Shown here piece by piece: positions 1-12,479 of a DNA stretch of 62,503 bases. Positions within the stretch are counted from its first letter, which is position 1. Every line of letters begins with the position of its first letter. Origin of the DNA: Strongyloides papillosus. Taxonomy: Eukaryota; Nematoda; Chromadorea; Rhabditida; Strongyloididae. Made by a program: the position numbers and the translations under genes. Below the pieces are notes generated by a model that was given only the letters and a program-made list of their open reading frames with translations, did no database searches and was not told the origin of the DNA. The stretch is from the NCBI GenBank assembly GCA_005656395.1, contig SRSI01000025.1, positions 1 to 62,503 of the forward strand, in the 5' to 3' direction.

Positions 1-580
1 CATTGCAATGATTGTTTCGCCAAGAATTGGTAGAATTATATGGTCTTTTATAACGAAAATTAAAAGAATTTTTCTCTTATTTCTAAAATAATTCAATGAA
101 GATGCCTCGCTATCTGATGAATGTTCTCTTCTTAAATTATCAAATAAATTCGACCTCATATGTCTAACCATACTTTCAATGTTAAAATCTAAAAGAAAGT
201 AATAAATGTAGCAATTGTTATAAAATTACCGTTATATGAACCTTTTTCATTGAAAATATCATCCAATAGTCTTGCCATATCGTTACAATACGGTCTTATA
301 AAATTATATTGAACCTAAGAATCAAGCGATAAACATTAAAAGTTTTAAAATATTACCTGTAGAAGAACTTTTAAATATGACGAGAGAGCTATACCATTTC
401 TCTTATCATGAAACTCTTTTCATCCTTTCTAGTGCCTTTTCCATTCCATTATATGTATTCATTTCTTCAAAACTCATCGATTTAATATGAATTATTTTCT
501 GTCGATTTCATGTTTTTATCATGACTACATGAAGACACCGCTGCTGGCTCATATTCTTTCTTCACTTTGATATTACTCAT
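1..580 (-). pseudogene. 5' part of duplicated CCCH zinc-finger gene (broken, partial)
   Basis: Inverted copy of 49236..49811. The start ATG (580..578), both small introns and the start of exon 3 are recognisable. An extra base relative to the right copy shifts the frame in exon 1, giving a stop at 484..482, about 30 codons in. A further length difference lies in exon 3 near position 80. The zinc-finger part lies beyond the window edge. With one intact copy at 49236..50755, this copy is most likely a pseudogene, unless splicing or assembly differ from what I see. Confidence 0.85.
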
Positions 581-2778
581 CACTCACTCAAAAAGCAATT
601 TTTTTCTAGTTATAAATATATAAAATAATTTAGTACATAAAAAAATAATGACATAATTATATATCATCTTGAATTTATACAATAATAAGAATAAATTTCA
701 TCGCTTTTTTAAACGTTTGATTTCAACAATATTATATATATATTTGGACACACAAGAACATATTTTAATTGGTCTTCATTGTAATTTTTTTTAAATGTTT
801 TTTTTTTCCTTTTATAGAAATATATTATATGTTTTTGATAATAATAATGCAATAAATATTTATAATAAGTAATATCTACGTTTCATTTAAAAAAATAAAT
901 ATTGTGATACAGATGTCATTAGATCATTGCAAATTTGAAAAGTTATTGTTTTTTAAATTATGATATTTTATTAAAATAAAACTTTTAAATATTGCCTTGG
1001 AGTTTCAAATAAAATAATTATTAAATACAATATAAAAAATGAAAGAGTTAGTAAAAATATTTCTGTGATCAAAAATCGAATTAACTCATTTATATCAATT
1101 GTTTAATGGGTAATCATTTCTTTTGATTTTATATCATTCGTTGGATTTTTTATCAATCAATGTTTTGGGAACTACTACTTTTAAAGAATTATCACTTACC
1201 TTATTAATTTTAAAACGAATTTTTTTCAAATAATAACAACTACTTTACGTACATAATTAGAACTGTTACAATGATATTTTTTATGCATATTAAATCTTTC
1301 TATGGTATCACTTGTATTTAGCTTTTTGTTTTAGAAGTCTTTTTTTATGGATCATTGGGAAATTTATCTAAAATATTTTTACCATTTTTCTTGAGCGCAT
1401 ATTTGTGTACGTACATTCAGATTTTACAGATTTAATTAAAATTAAATTAACGAAACATGATATATTAAATGATAAAATTATGATTATTATATGAAGTTAA
1501 AGAAAAAAAGATGAGAAATACTTTAAAGATAAATGATTTATAGTAAATGCGATAGAAAAATTATTATTATGTATACCATCAACTTTAGAATGTTTTCTTT
1601 TTATAAAAGACTCCTTACTCAACAAAGAAGTCTAACAGTTATTTTAATGTTAAATACCTTTTATTTAATAAAGATGTTTTCATTAATGTACTTTAGTTAC
1701 TTTTATTAATTTTTTTACTGTTAAAATAAATTATTATTTCACCTTACCAAATGTAAAAATATTTTTAATGAGTGTCCCACGATCCAAACTATTGGATCAT
1801 TGTTTACTTGAAACAACAAAATTCAGGACAACTGTGATAAAAATTAAGCAAATATGCGTGTACAAATAATAAAATTTACAAAATATTGCAGTTAGATATT
1901 TTTTTTATTCCAATAAACAAGTTATCACACATCGAAGTCATACGAAGATTATACTTTGTAACTTTTGTTCTATTTGTCACTTTATTTATTAATAAATTCC
2001 AAGTTCCAAATTTATATGATGTAATAAATATGTAGGTGATTAATATAACTTGGAAATGAACTGTAAAAAACAAAAGTTGATTTTTCATTTACCAAATAAA
2101 ATGTAAAAGATTCTACCAAAATTCTTCAAGAATCAATTTTATTTGTACAATCATTTAATGATCTTATACTATATTTACTACAAAAAGAAAATTATGTAAA
2201 TAAAACTTTATTAATATACTTTATTATGAATTTTTTAGTTCTCAGAACTTCTAAGCATTTGTTTTTAATTAAAAAGAATCTAATATAGATAAAGATACAA
2301 TTTTTAATATCTTTTCATGATCTTGAAGTTTTACACCAAAACATTTCGCTTAATTTAAGATGCGTAATATTAAAATCTTGAGAAAACAAAATATAAAAAG
2401 AAGTAATTTGTTCACTTATAACAATTTTTTTTAAAACATGATCTATTCATATCACAAGAATTAAATATCAGAATAAATTTAAATGTGCTTCATCGATAGA
2501 GTGTGAAATTTCACAGTAGAATTCATTAATATTTTCCAATATTTACTGAAAATTTGTTTATGTATACTTAAAAAACTAAGTACACTTTGGTGTTATTAGT
2601 GTACTGCATAAAAACTATAATAACTCAAAAAATATTTTGTAGAAATCTGAAAAATAAACTTTACTCGAAGTATCACGAAACTCTATAACAATATCCATTA
2701 ATATTTAAATAAGTATAATAGAGGTCTTTATTAATATACTCAAAATAAATCATATTTAATTTTTTTTTACATTTACCA
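581..2778. other. AT-rich intergenic DNA of left arm
   Basis: Between the CCCH gene start and the Helitron-side hairpin. Only short open frames occur, for example 70 codons at 1876..2088 on the minus strand. That frame is also conserved in the right arm (47729..47941), but this is expected from the duplication itself. I see no convincing gene, RNA gene or element. Confidence 0.6.
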
Positions 2779-2781
2779 GCC

Positions 2782-2801
2782 TTAGACCTGCCTTCGGCAG
2801 G
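2782..2801 (-). repeat. GC-rich hairpin followed by CTAA, candidate Helitron 3' end
   Basis: A perfect 6-bp stem CCTGCC/GGCAGG with loop TTC (2787..2801) stands out in AT-rich surroundings. On the minus strand it follows the helicase 3' end and is followed one base later by CTAA. Helitrons usually end in a hairpin and CTRR, but normally with about 10 bases between, so the assignment is tentative. The same hairpin is at 47016..47035. Confidence 0.4.
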
Positions 2802-3075
2802 CCACGTCTGGTCCGCAGAGCATATTTTTTAAAAGAATTTTTGTATTAAATTATTATCAAAATATTTGTATTAGAACAATTTGTCATTAAAAGAAATAAA
2901 AAAACACAGTTAAAAAAACAATCATTTATTTAAAAATGTTGAAAAAAATAGAATTAAAAAAAGTCATTTAATTAAAAATGTTAAAAAATTATTTTTGATC
3001 CATTGTTTTGATCCTCCATCTGCTTTTATTGCTGTCATTTATTTGTTCTTCATATTTTTATTATCTAATCAGAAT

Positions 3076-6000
3076 CTATGCATTAAATATTTCAGTATAT
3101 ACAATATTTTTTGCCTTATCAGATTTTGTTTTAACAATTAGACAATCAGGACTTTTTACTCGCGGAAAAGCCACATACAATTGTCCATGTGAAAATACTG
3201 GTGTTGTTAAATCTACACTAACTTTACTTAATGTTTGCCCTTGACTCTTATTAATAGTCATAGCAAAGGCAAGTCTTACAGGAAACTGTTTCCTTGCCAA
3301 TGTAAAAGGATATTCTCCTTCAGAACTATATAAAACTATTCTAGGTATAAGAACAGTTTTATCTTTATTTAACCCTGACAAATGAATACATGTCAAAATT
3401 CTTTTATTAATTGTTAGCTAAAAGCCAGTTTAGCTTATCTATTGATGATGGCATAATAATAATATAAATAATATAATTTATTAAAAGGCTAGTTAAGAAG
3501 AGAGACTACAATATATATAATATTTTATATATTTAAAATATGAATAACTATATATGCATATTATGCAACATTAATTTTTATAATTCTCAATCTTGTGCCG
3601 TTACAAAGTCCTTCTTTAATGTTCAAATTACGAAGAACAATAATTACGGCATTAACCTTGAGATTCAACAAATGTGGTGATAAACCGCTAGGTGTCAACT
3701 GATTTAACATTTCAATAGGCATATTGTAGTAATTTTCATTAGTATCCGAATCTTTTCTAATCGAATCGGCTGAAAATATTTTTTCTACATCGCCTGGTAG
3801 AGTATTTAATATTTCATTATTGATAGTCTCTACAATGGCATTTGTTGGAGCAAGAATTGCATAGTGAGATTTTTCTAGTATGCTTTCATTTTTAGCTCCA
3901 AAGATATCATTCTCTAAATTTCCATTTGATTGGATATTTAGTGGTATATCCACTTCGCCATCTTCATTTTTTTGAAGAGCATCATCACCAATATCTAAAA
4001 TCCACTTGGCGAAATCTATCTCGTCCTCTTTAACCCTCATGTTTCTGGTAAGTTTCACTGTCTCAAAGTGAACATTCCAAAGAGGGCTATACTTAATTGA
4101 GAACAAAACATTTTGATGATTTGTAGAATTTGGTAAGATAGGCAGTGTTTGCCTAAAATCACCACCACATATGATGACTTTCCCACCGAATGGAAGATTA
4201 TTCTTGCAAACTTTTTTTAGTTGCTGATCAAGATAATCAATTACATACTTACTAAGCATAGGTGCTTCATCAATTATTATTAATGAAGCTTTCTCAAGCA
4301 TAGTAGTACGTAATTTATTAAGCTTAGATAGCCTAAAATTACTGTCGTATAAGGTAATAGGTACTGAAAACATAGAATGAACTGTTTGTCCATTTCTAAG
4401 AAGAGTAGCCGCAATACCTGTTGAAGCACAAATAAGTACTATTTTATCTTCAGCTCTAAGCAAATAATATAACGTTGTGTAGACGAATGTCTTACCTGTT
4501 CCTGCAGGTCCTTCTAAAAAGAAGCAACGTTTATCTGGTAAATTATTAACGATGATATTTAATATCCTATTAATAAAGTTTCTCTGTTCTTCGTTAGCTG
4601 ATTTTAAATTTTCCTCACCTAACCTTTTTAGAACATCTTTATCTTCAACATAATCAATCTCTATAATATCGAAATTGACTTCAGGTAAATCAGTATAGCC
4701 TTTAAAATTATTAGATTGTAGAACATTTCTAATATCAAAAATGGCTTGAGCTTCAGCTCTTTCTTCATTACCATTATATTTCATTAGATAATCTTCGATT
4801 AAATAATTTTTAAACTTAATAAAGGTATCATAATGCCTTGTAAAAGATGGTCAATAGCAAAACATGAGACCGAAGTAATTACGAAGCATGTTAGGCATCG
4901 CGCTTTCACATGCTTCTTCAAACAATTCATTGTAATTGTCTTCAGTATCAAGCAAATCTCTTGCTATGGCAGCATCTCTAAATGAGGGTCATTGAACACC
5001 ATTAACATTTTTCAAATCACCTTCACATGTTGCTCCAGGTACATGGAGTAAAAGTTGGCGAAGTGAAAATAATTCGACATTCATAGGTGATACAGTAAAT
5101 ATCCTTCCTATTGTACGCCTTTGGCGATGTCTAAATTTCCATTCTCTGGTTTTTAAGTCAAACCAATAATACTCTGGTATCTCATTGTAAAGATACTTTC
5201 TAGCATTAATATCGTTTTTATTGAGATTATAATATGCTACTAATGTAGATTTATAACCTTTTTCCACTTTGAAACAATTATTGTTGCCATTATTCATTTC
5301 ATTGGCAACTGTACAATCCTCATTTATTAAGTGAACTGCTAGTCTTACAACAGTCCAATCTTTATAAAGTATTGGATACTCCATTATTCTCAAAACTGCT
5401 TCTGATGGCCCTACATATCTACCATCGATATGAAGTTTAACCTCATCTTTTGATTCAACGGTTTCGACCACATCCGCAGAAATTTTATCACCATTTAATT
5501 TATGTGTATACTTAAACAAATATTTAGGACTTAGAACACTTTCACATATTTTAACATTAATATGTGAATTGTATTTCAAGCTCAAATAAGGATTATATGT
5601 TACACAAAAATCGTTATTTACTTTGTTACCAAATCTATCTGTAATATCTAATAAGGGATCAAAGGATCTCTTAATGTTAACTTTACCTTTAGAAGTAATG
5701 GAAGTTACTTTATGGTACTGTTATGGGAATTTTTTAGTCCAAATGTTTTTTGCTTCATCCCAACAGAGTACTTTTGTCTTCGAAATATCACATCTCTAAT
5801 GTACCATTGTTTTTGTGACAATTTCAAAAAGACGTGGATTTTTTTCTTTATTAGGGAATTCTGCTTTAACACATTCATCTACCTGATCAGAAGTTAATCT
5901 GAAGTCTTCTTTTGAAACTTTTACCAACATGTGAATATGCGGTAAAAATCTTTTCTGAAATTCAATGGTCGACTGTAGATAAACTACATTGCCCATAATT

Positions 6001-7380
6001 TTGTTTTCTTTCAAGTCATGTATTAAAGCATCGGATTTATGCTTAAACACTCTTGCAATCAAGTCATGGCGATCATTTGGTAATTGCCCTGGATAAAGAT
6101 TTTCTGTAATCTCTCTCCAATTTGGGTTTGTGGTCATTGTAATAAAGAAATCTGGTTTCCCAAATTTCCTTACAATGGCCATACCATCTTGATAGCCTAA
6201 ATGCATAAATCTTCTTGAACCAATGTAACTGCTAAAAAGTTTAATTCTCTCACTTTTTTTTGCAGCTTCTTCATTATCTTCATCACCGATAAGATAATCT
6301 TCAAGAAGATCTTCTATGTGTTTATTGTTTTTTTGTTTAAGCTCTTTGTTAAGCTTAATAACATAATTTAGACGATCTCTTTCTATTGCTGTGTAAGCAT
6401 CAACAACAAAAAGTTGAAATAATAATCCTCCATGATGTAAAGGATTAAATGATGGCCTCACAGCAATAAGATTTTGGTAATAAACCAATTTCGTTAGAGA
6501 TCTTTGTTCATTACCTTTTTTATATGTTTTTTTCTCTTCCCATCCAAAAGCTCCTGTTGGGAAGAACAATGGATATGTTGCAGGATCTTTTAAAGAACTA
6601 AAATGACTCAAAGTTTCCAATTTTCCTGTTTTATTACATAACAAAACATTATAATCAGGAACTTCTTCATCTTCACTTTGAAATATAGCTGCTATTTCTG
6701 TAACCTCTGGCAAATTACGAACTCTATCATTCTTATTTGCTGGAGGTCTCAAAACCAATTTATACATTGGCACAGCTTTATTCTCATTTTTATGTTTTAT
6801 TTCTTGCTCACGAATATAATCACCAAAATGTTTATGTGATAATGCTAACATATTTATTTTGGAAATTATATGAGTAAGATTACTAATAACTGATATTTCA
6901 CTAAATGCGTTAACATTTTTATTTCTAATATCTTCAGCAACATCGGGTTCATAAAAATATAGTTGCCCATAGGACAAATTATCTTTATTTTCAGGTACAG
7001 CTGTGTTTATTACACGTTTAGCTTCACCATGCAACACAAATGTTGGAGGACTTGATGTTTTAAAATCTCTTTGTTGGCCGGTACAACTCGCAAAGGCAAA
7101 TTTGTTATTAATTCGCCTACAATGCTTTTTAAAGTATATACTTTCCTCATCTTCATTCATAAACAAATCTTTTATAAATTTTGGGAAGTTATTGAATAGC
7201 CTTTCATATTCTTTAACTCCTCCAAATTTACAGCATTGTTTATATTTGGTTTCTTTTTATAGAACATTGCTTGGCAATGTTCACAACCAGTAGAAAGAGG
7301 ACCCAAATAATACTCATCTGGGATAATTTCTTCATCTCTAGCCGGAAAAAGTTTTTGCTTTTTCAAACTCTTTTTGTTTC
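3076..7380 (-). pseudogene. Helitron-like Rep/helicase, left-arm copy (decayed)
   Basis: Rolling-circle transposase read on the minus strand. From the 5' end: a zinc-ribbon-like C-x2-C segment with the LG...CEHC pattern (about 7260..7320); the Helitron_like_N/Rep domain (about 5000..7166), with HUH motif PHIHML and the two-tyrosine motif KYLFKY; then a Pif1-type helicase (3076..4784) with Walker A GPAGTGKT, Walker [21 protein letters not shown] and a C-terminal NKSQGQTL. Breaks: a frame change after the zinc ribbon that is shared with the right arm; a TAG just after TMVH near 5796; a TGA near 4990; and further stops between Rep and helicase. The helicase is interrupted at 3413..3569 by a 157-bp intron-like insert; treated as an intron, the frame from 4784 to 3076 stays open. 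A Ser in the late AFSRVKS motif is Pro here. Confidence 0.85.
3413..3569 (-). mobile_element. 157-bp intron-like mobile element (introner candidate) in Helitron helicase
   Basis: Flanked by perfect 7-bp duplications ATTAATT (3406..3412 and 3570..3576). The empty site, with one copy of ATTAATT, is seen in the right-arm helicase near 44660. Read on the minus (coding) strand the insert begins GTTGCATAAT and ends CTTTTAGCTAAC, so it supplies a GT donor at its first base and an AG acceptor five bases from its end. Splicing 3569..3418 would leave CTAAC plus the 7-bp duplication, 12 nt, adding four codons in frame with no stop. The same 157 bp, with two substitutions, forms an intron in the gag gene at 23973..24129. 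Splicing is inferred; no transcript is seen here. Confidence 0.85.
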
Positions 7381-7421
7381 TTTGCTTTTTTTTAGTAGAA
7401 TCATTAGCTACTTTAATTGAA

Positions 7422-8354
7422 TCAAGAGCCTTTACAATAGAATCTACTTAAGAATTTTTTATTTAAAGATATTTCATCACATTTTATAATGTTACTTGAT
7501 AATCTTTTAATTCTTTTTGTCAATTTATTTTTATTCATTCCTTTTTTAGACTTTTTTAAATGAACTAAATTTACTAATACATCATTAATTACTGATAAAT
7601 TGTCATTAATTTTATCTAATTTTTCTCTTTTTGCTATATTTTTAAAACTTTTTGGTAAGTTTTTTTTAGATCTTAGTAATTGCACTCGTAATTGATTGAT
7701 TTCCGTTTTTCTTTTACAATTTCTAATTTTATTTTTAACATTATTTACTTGCTTTAATGTAGATTCAAGATCTACATTAAGCTCCATTGGATCATTTAAT
7801 ATATTATTTTCAGATATATTAATTTCCATTAGCTCTTCATTATTTATTACAACATTTTTATTAAGATCACAATTTAATACTTTGTTTATTTTTAAATTTT
7901 TATTAGATTCTAGTTTAACAGTATCTTTTGATAATTTATTTTGTAATCTTACTAACTGTTTGTCAAGCTTCATTTTCTCACCTATTTTTTTACATTTATT
8001 AATTTTATTTTCGATTAAAATTATGTCTTTTAATGTAGAATCTGCATCAAAATCTTTTTGCATTTTTGACATATTATTTTCAATTATATCAAGTCCCATT
8101 GATTCTTTGTTATTTTTTACAGAACCGTTACCTGAATTGTTATCGAATACCTCATTTAATTTAAAGTTTTCATTACAATCTTTTTTAACAGTATCATTAG
8201 ATTTTTTTCTAATCTATTTAACTGTGCTTGTAATTTTCTTTTTCCCTCAATTCTTTTGCATTTTTGACAATTCTAGTTTTTAATGAAGAGATTTCATTCA
8301 AATTAGAATCGATCTTTTTGCTTTTTTTAGATAAGTGTAAGGGTTTTTTATTGG
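7422..8354 (-). pseudogene. Lys/Asn-rich coiled-coil linker of Helitron, left arm
   Basis: Lies between the C76-like protease and the zinc ribbon/Rep segment on the same strand, so it is probably the middle of one Helitron polyprotein. The longest open piece is 7422..8099 (225 codons). It is rich in Lys, Asn, Leu and Ile with heptad-like spacing and contains about two imperfect repeats of a block with NKI(N/R)(K/N)CK and (L/I)xENN(I/M) motifs. No catalytic motif is visible. The frame shifts near 8200 and 7440 in this arm, and at different points in the right arm. The reverse strand has long open frames caused by the skewed composition; these are shadows. Confidence 0.6.
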
Positions 8355-9359
8355 CTATTTTGATAGTCTACCCCTTACCATATTTTTACTTGCAGAAACA
8401 TCAGGATTATTACCTGATATATCTTCAACACTAATGTTTACACCGTCAAGTTAAAATACTGAATTATTACAAACCTGATTAGCTTGTAAATATTTAATCA
8501 AATCAACTAATGTGTTAAACATTAGAATACATGAAACACCATAAGAGCAATATCTTTCATTTTGATCCATAGAATGTGGATCAAATAAGAAAAATGCTCC
8601 GTCATGGTGCATTATTGAAGACGCCCTTTCATTCGCAATCAAGATTAGAAACTGATGTTCGTTTACTAATCTATTTAATGCTTGTGAAAGAGAAACGAAA
8701 CCAAAAGAAATCTCGTTTCTTTTAACCTTCTTCCCTCTTCCTGCAAATGAATAACAAGAAGCTGTGTTAAACGTTACTTTACGATTAAATAATATTGTTT
8801 CTCGTACAATGTTGGTTATTGATAAATAACCTCTACCATCAATTGAATAATTTGTACTGCGCAAATAATTAATGCTTCTTTCGTACAAAATATTTCCTTG
8901 ATTTAGGACATTATTAATATCAAATTTTCCCCAATTTAATGGTGGTTTGATACATGCCATAATCAATGCTGCAGATGACATTGCAACACATTGATTATTC
9001 TGTCCCAAAGCTGCTTAGTACATATTGACTCCCAAAATTTTACAAAAATTTGCACTATTGGAATTTATTGGCACGTAATCATTTTGAATTACCATGCCTC
9101 CAGCACAATTTTTCTTATTTTTTATAGCTTTAACCAAATCATCGGCTTGACTATTGTTTCTAATGGTTATCGAATAAATGATTCCATTCGTATTAAGAAT
9201 GTATGACACAATAATGTCTTCATCCAAAATAATGACATGCTTCGAATTAATGAAATCATGTACAAAAATATGATTTACTGAATCAGTAAAATCACAAATT
9301 GAAGTTTTTGGAATGCCAATTTTATTGACTTTTTTCAATAAATTGTTGACGAATTCCAT
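8355..9359 (-). pseudogene. C76-like cysteine protease of Helitron, left arm (broken)
   Basis: Same product as the intact right-arm frame 38874..39878. Relative to it there is a TAA at 9017..9015 (Gln to stop) and another stop near 8451 (Gln to stop). Both are in the same frame, so decay is by point mutation. The candidate catalytic Cys (NQCVAM) and the D-x-H motif (FDPHS) are still present. It is upstream of, and co-oriented with, the coiled-coil and Rep/helicase segments, consistent with one element. Confidence 0.75.
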
Positions 9360-10434
9360 TTCTCCCGTTTTTTTCTATCTGAAATTAAAAAAAATTAGTA
9401 CAATATAATAACAACGTAAAAAATTTATTTATAAGAACAATAATAATAAAAATGGTACTTTTTAGTTTCGATAGAGCCATTCTTAAATTTATGTTTTAGT
9501 GATTAAAAAAAGACTATATGTTAAAAAAATATTTTTTATAAAAATAGATCAATATAGTATACTAATAGATCAATGGAAATTAATAAAATAAACTTAACAA
9601 TATTAACAAAAACAATGAATTAGCAACTTAAAATAGTTTTGAAAGAATAAATAAAAAAGAATAGTTTGTAAAATAAACGTGGATATAAAGTAATGTGAAG
9701 AAAACTTGAAAAAATAATTATTTTAAATATTGACATATAAAACTTATATTTTAAGATAACAAATAAATTACAGAAACTCTTAATTATAGCAAAATATTAT
9801 TACTAAATTACTAAATATTATCAAATTAATAATCAAATAAAATTCCTATAGAGCAAATAAATAACATCTTGAAAATTTCAATATAAATTTGATCACATAT
9901 TTTTTGATTAAAAAAAATCTCTAATTCTTCATTAATTTATATAGTAAAATTTTGAGAAAATGCCTAAAACATATTTGGCATAGCACATTCTATATATTTT
10001 ATATATAAAATTTTATGGATGAAATCAGAAAAATTCAACTCCTATATAAATTTTTGATGGATATAAATTACAATATTTATTTAATTTATTTAAATTTTAT
10101 ATCAGTTATACAACAAAGAATTTAAATATCTATATATTATATATTTTATATTAAAATTTTAAAAGAAATCATGTACTAAAATACTTTATTTCAAGTACTA
10201 CAACAAATAATTTAAATATCCATGTATTATATATATTTTTTTACAGAAGTTTGGAAAAAAACATATAAAAAATAATTTTATTTCAAGAATTAAATAAAAT
10301 CACATGCATGAAATTGTTAAAAATTAAAATTTTGCATTGACTTTCTAAAAACAAAAATTACAAATAATCTGAATAAATTTTTTAACATAAAAAATTACAA
10401 TTTTTTAAATTAAATGCAAATTATTATCAGTATA
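9360..10434. other. AT-rich DNA upstream of left Helitron protease
   Basis: No gene seen. On the minus strand a TTTCAG splice-acceptor-like sequence lies just upstream of the protease ATG (also at about 38847..38855 in the right arm), so a 5' exon or trans-splice site could lie here. The Helitron 5' terminus must be in or beyond this stretch, but I could not define it. Confidence 0.5.
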
Positions 10435-11299
10435 CATGGGTTGTCCCAAAAGTAATGAGAATGATTTCGTTACGACGCTCACAGGCATCATATTAAAAAG
10501 GTGAGGATACTGTTTTGTAGAGAAAATTCTTCTCTACAAAATGTCATATATCACATTTAAATCCAAGCACTACAAAATGTTTTATGTTTAAAAGAGTAGA
10601 CCCATGTTTAGTACCCTCGCCACGCGAAAAAATATCATTTACGTGAAAACAAAAAATTTTTAAATTTCATTAGAAATTAACATGCAAAAGGGTGTCAAAC
10701 TGCGTTGGCCCATTAACGTTTGTACAAAACATGAAAAAAATACTACAGAAAATTAGAAAATGCGAAAGCAAAATAAAAAAAACATTTTTGTCATCAATCC
10801 AAATTCTTGATTTATACGACTGTTAACAGCACTCGTTGAAGCCAATCGTACATTTTCTTAATTCTCAGAGTAATACCATTTTGAATAGTTTTTAATTTTG
10901 AAGAATAGAAAGAAGTTACACGTTGTAGATTGTTTATAGGGGACAAGAGGTAAAATGGGAATAATTGACGAACATTAAAACTCTTCAACAGGCAATGATG
11001 AGTGACTCAATGTATAATAATAATAATTGGCCTGTAGGATTTTTATCTTCGACGTCTTGTTTTTATTTTTTGAAATGTTTTTGCCACCTAAAATAGAGAT
11101 ATTTTCTCGCGTGACGGGGGTACCAAACATGGGTCTACTTTTTTTAACATAACAAATTTTGTTGAGCTTGGAATCAGGTGGAATATATGCCATTTTGTAG
11201 AGGAGAATTTTCCCTACAAAACGGTATCCTCACCTTTTTAATCCAATGCCTGTGAATGTCATAACTTAATCATTCTCATTACTTTTGGGACAAACCACG
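10435..11299. mobile_element. 865-bp mariner-type element with long terminal inverted repeats, left arm
   Basis: Ends CATGGGTTGTCCCAAAAGTA and, inverted, CGTGGTTTGTCCCAAAAGTA, flanked by TA on both sides (10433..10434, 11300..11301). The inverted similarity extends more than 200 bp inward. The GTTGTCCCAAAAGTA terminus and TA duplication are typical of Tc1/mariner elements. Only a 72-codon frame (10975..11193, minus) lies inside, with no recognisable DD(E/D) transposase, so it is probably non-autonomous. Present at the mirrored site in the right arm, so it inserted before the duplication. Confidence 0.85.
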
Positions 11300-11361
11300 T
11301 ATAATAACCTTTTTTTTATAAAAAATTTTATAATTTATAATTTAAAAATTAAAAATTTATT

Positions 11362-11514
11362 ATGGCAGGTCAAACAGGAGTGACACAAAAACAAAAAAGA
11401 ATATTAAGTAAGTAACATATAAAAAATATTAATAATTTTTTCCCAGAAATGTTTTCAAATTTACGTATGAATGAAAAACAGAAGACGGATGAGGAGCTTC
11501 TCAAAATAGCTTAG
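11362..11514 (+). pseudogene. Small spliced Lys-rich gene, left copy (truncated)
   Basis: Exon 1 11362..11407 (start MAGQTGVTQKQKRIL), intron 11408..11446 (39 bp, GTAAGT...TTTCCCAG), exon 2 from 11447. Exon 2 reads KMFSNLRMNEKQKTDEELL and hits TAG at 11512..11514, where the right copy has a sense codon. Beyond the stop the same frame stays open to about 11670 as a Lys/Arg/Glu-rich helix. I do not recognise the family. Conserved splice sites in both arms argue that it was once a real gene. Confidence 0.55.
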
Positions 11515-12479
11515 GAGAGATATCTCGAGCAAAAAAGGGAGAAGAATAGAAAAAGAAAGGAAAAAATAAAAGAGAAAAAGAAGAAGTTCAAAAAGAATGA
11601 CTGGAAGAACAAAAAAGGGGGAGACCCCAAGCCCGCCCTCCCATTTTTAACATTAATTATAATGGGAACATAAGAAAAATAGTAACAATTCATAAAAAAT
11701 AAATGAAAATTTTATTTTTTTAAGTATTTTAATTTAATTATAGAAATAAAAATTTTAATTTCTTAGTATTTTCTTTACTCAAAACTTTTAATGACACATT
11801 TCGCATATAGATTTTATTTTGTTTGTAATGAACATTCTTGAAAATAGATTTACATATAAGAAGTGTTCTTTTAAGATTTGCTATGTTTTACATACTTTAT
11901 CAGAAACATACATATAATAATGTGCCAATATATTTATTAAATTTATAGCATTTATTTATAATTAAAAGAACAAACATGTATATGTTTTATTGATATAAAA
12001 CTATTTAATATACTTTTTTTATAAATTAAGATATTAGTATGCAAATAAAATACTGAAATAATTTCTACTATTTTTTTACAAAAATGTTTAATGTTACATA
12101 CAAAATATGTTGCCAAAAATTTTTGAGTGTTACTTTATTTGTATGATTATTCAGCATAGGAAGAATATTGCAAACACGTTACCACAACACGATCATACAC
12201 TCAAATTCTTAACATTTTTGTTTTTATTAGGAGATCTTTTTTATATTCGAAATATGTAAAAATTTAATCTGTAATAAAAAAATAATGATGATAAATTAAA
12301 AAATTAATTTTCTTACTTTTAATTGAATGAATCATAACAAAATCTAAATTAAATTGGAAAACAAATACATTTGAACATAAAAACATATAATAAACAAATA
12401 TAAAATTATTAATATTGTTTTACTTACTAATTTTGGGAAAAATACATAAATTTAATGTTCAATCTCTTAATTATAATAT
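11515..12479. other. AT-rich DNA with no clear gene
   Basis: The first 150 bp are the former coding tail of the small Lys-rich gene. The rest is AT-rich and shows no ORF, element terminus or RNA gene that I can support. The same sequence is in the right arm (about 35768..36643). Confidence 0.5.

Noticed and set aside
1876..2088. 70-codon minus-strand ORF, also at 47729..47941
   Set aside because: Low-complexity, no motif or splice context; conservation is explained by the duplication.
3413..3569. Reading the left-arm insert as simple gene conversion from gag
   Set aside because: A perfect 7-bp duplication at the site and exact element boundaries indicate insertion, not copying of gag exons; no gag coding sequence is included.
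7696..8283. 195-codon Phe/Leu/Ser-rich plus-strand ORF, and its mirror at 39957..40538
   Set aside because: Antisense shadow of the Lys/Asn-rich coiled-coil segment; composition mirrors the opposite strand.
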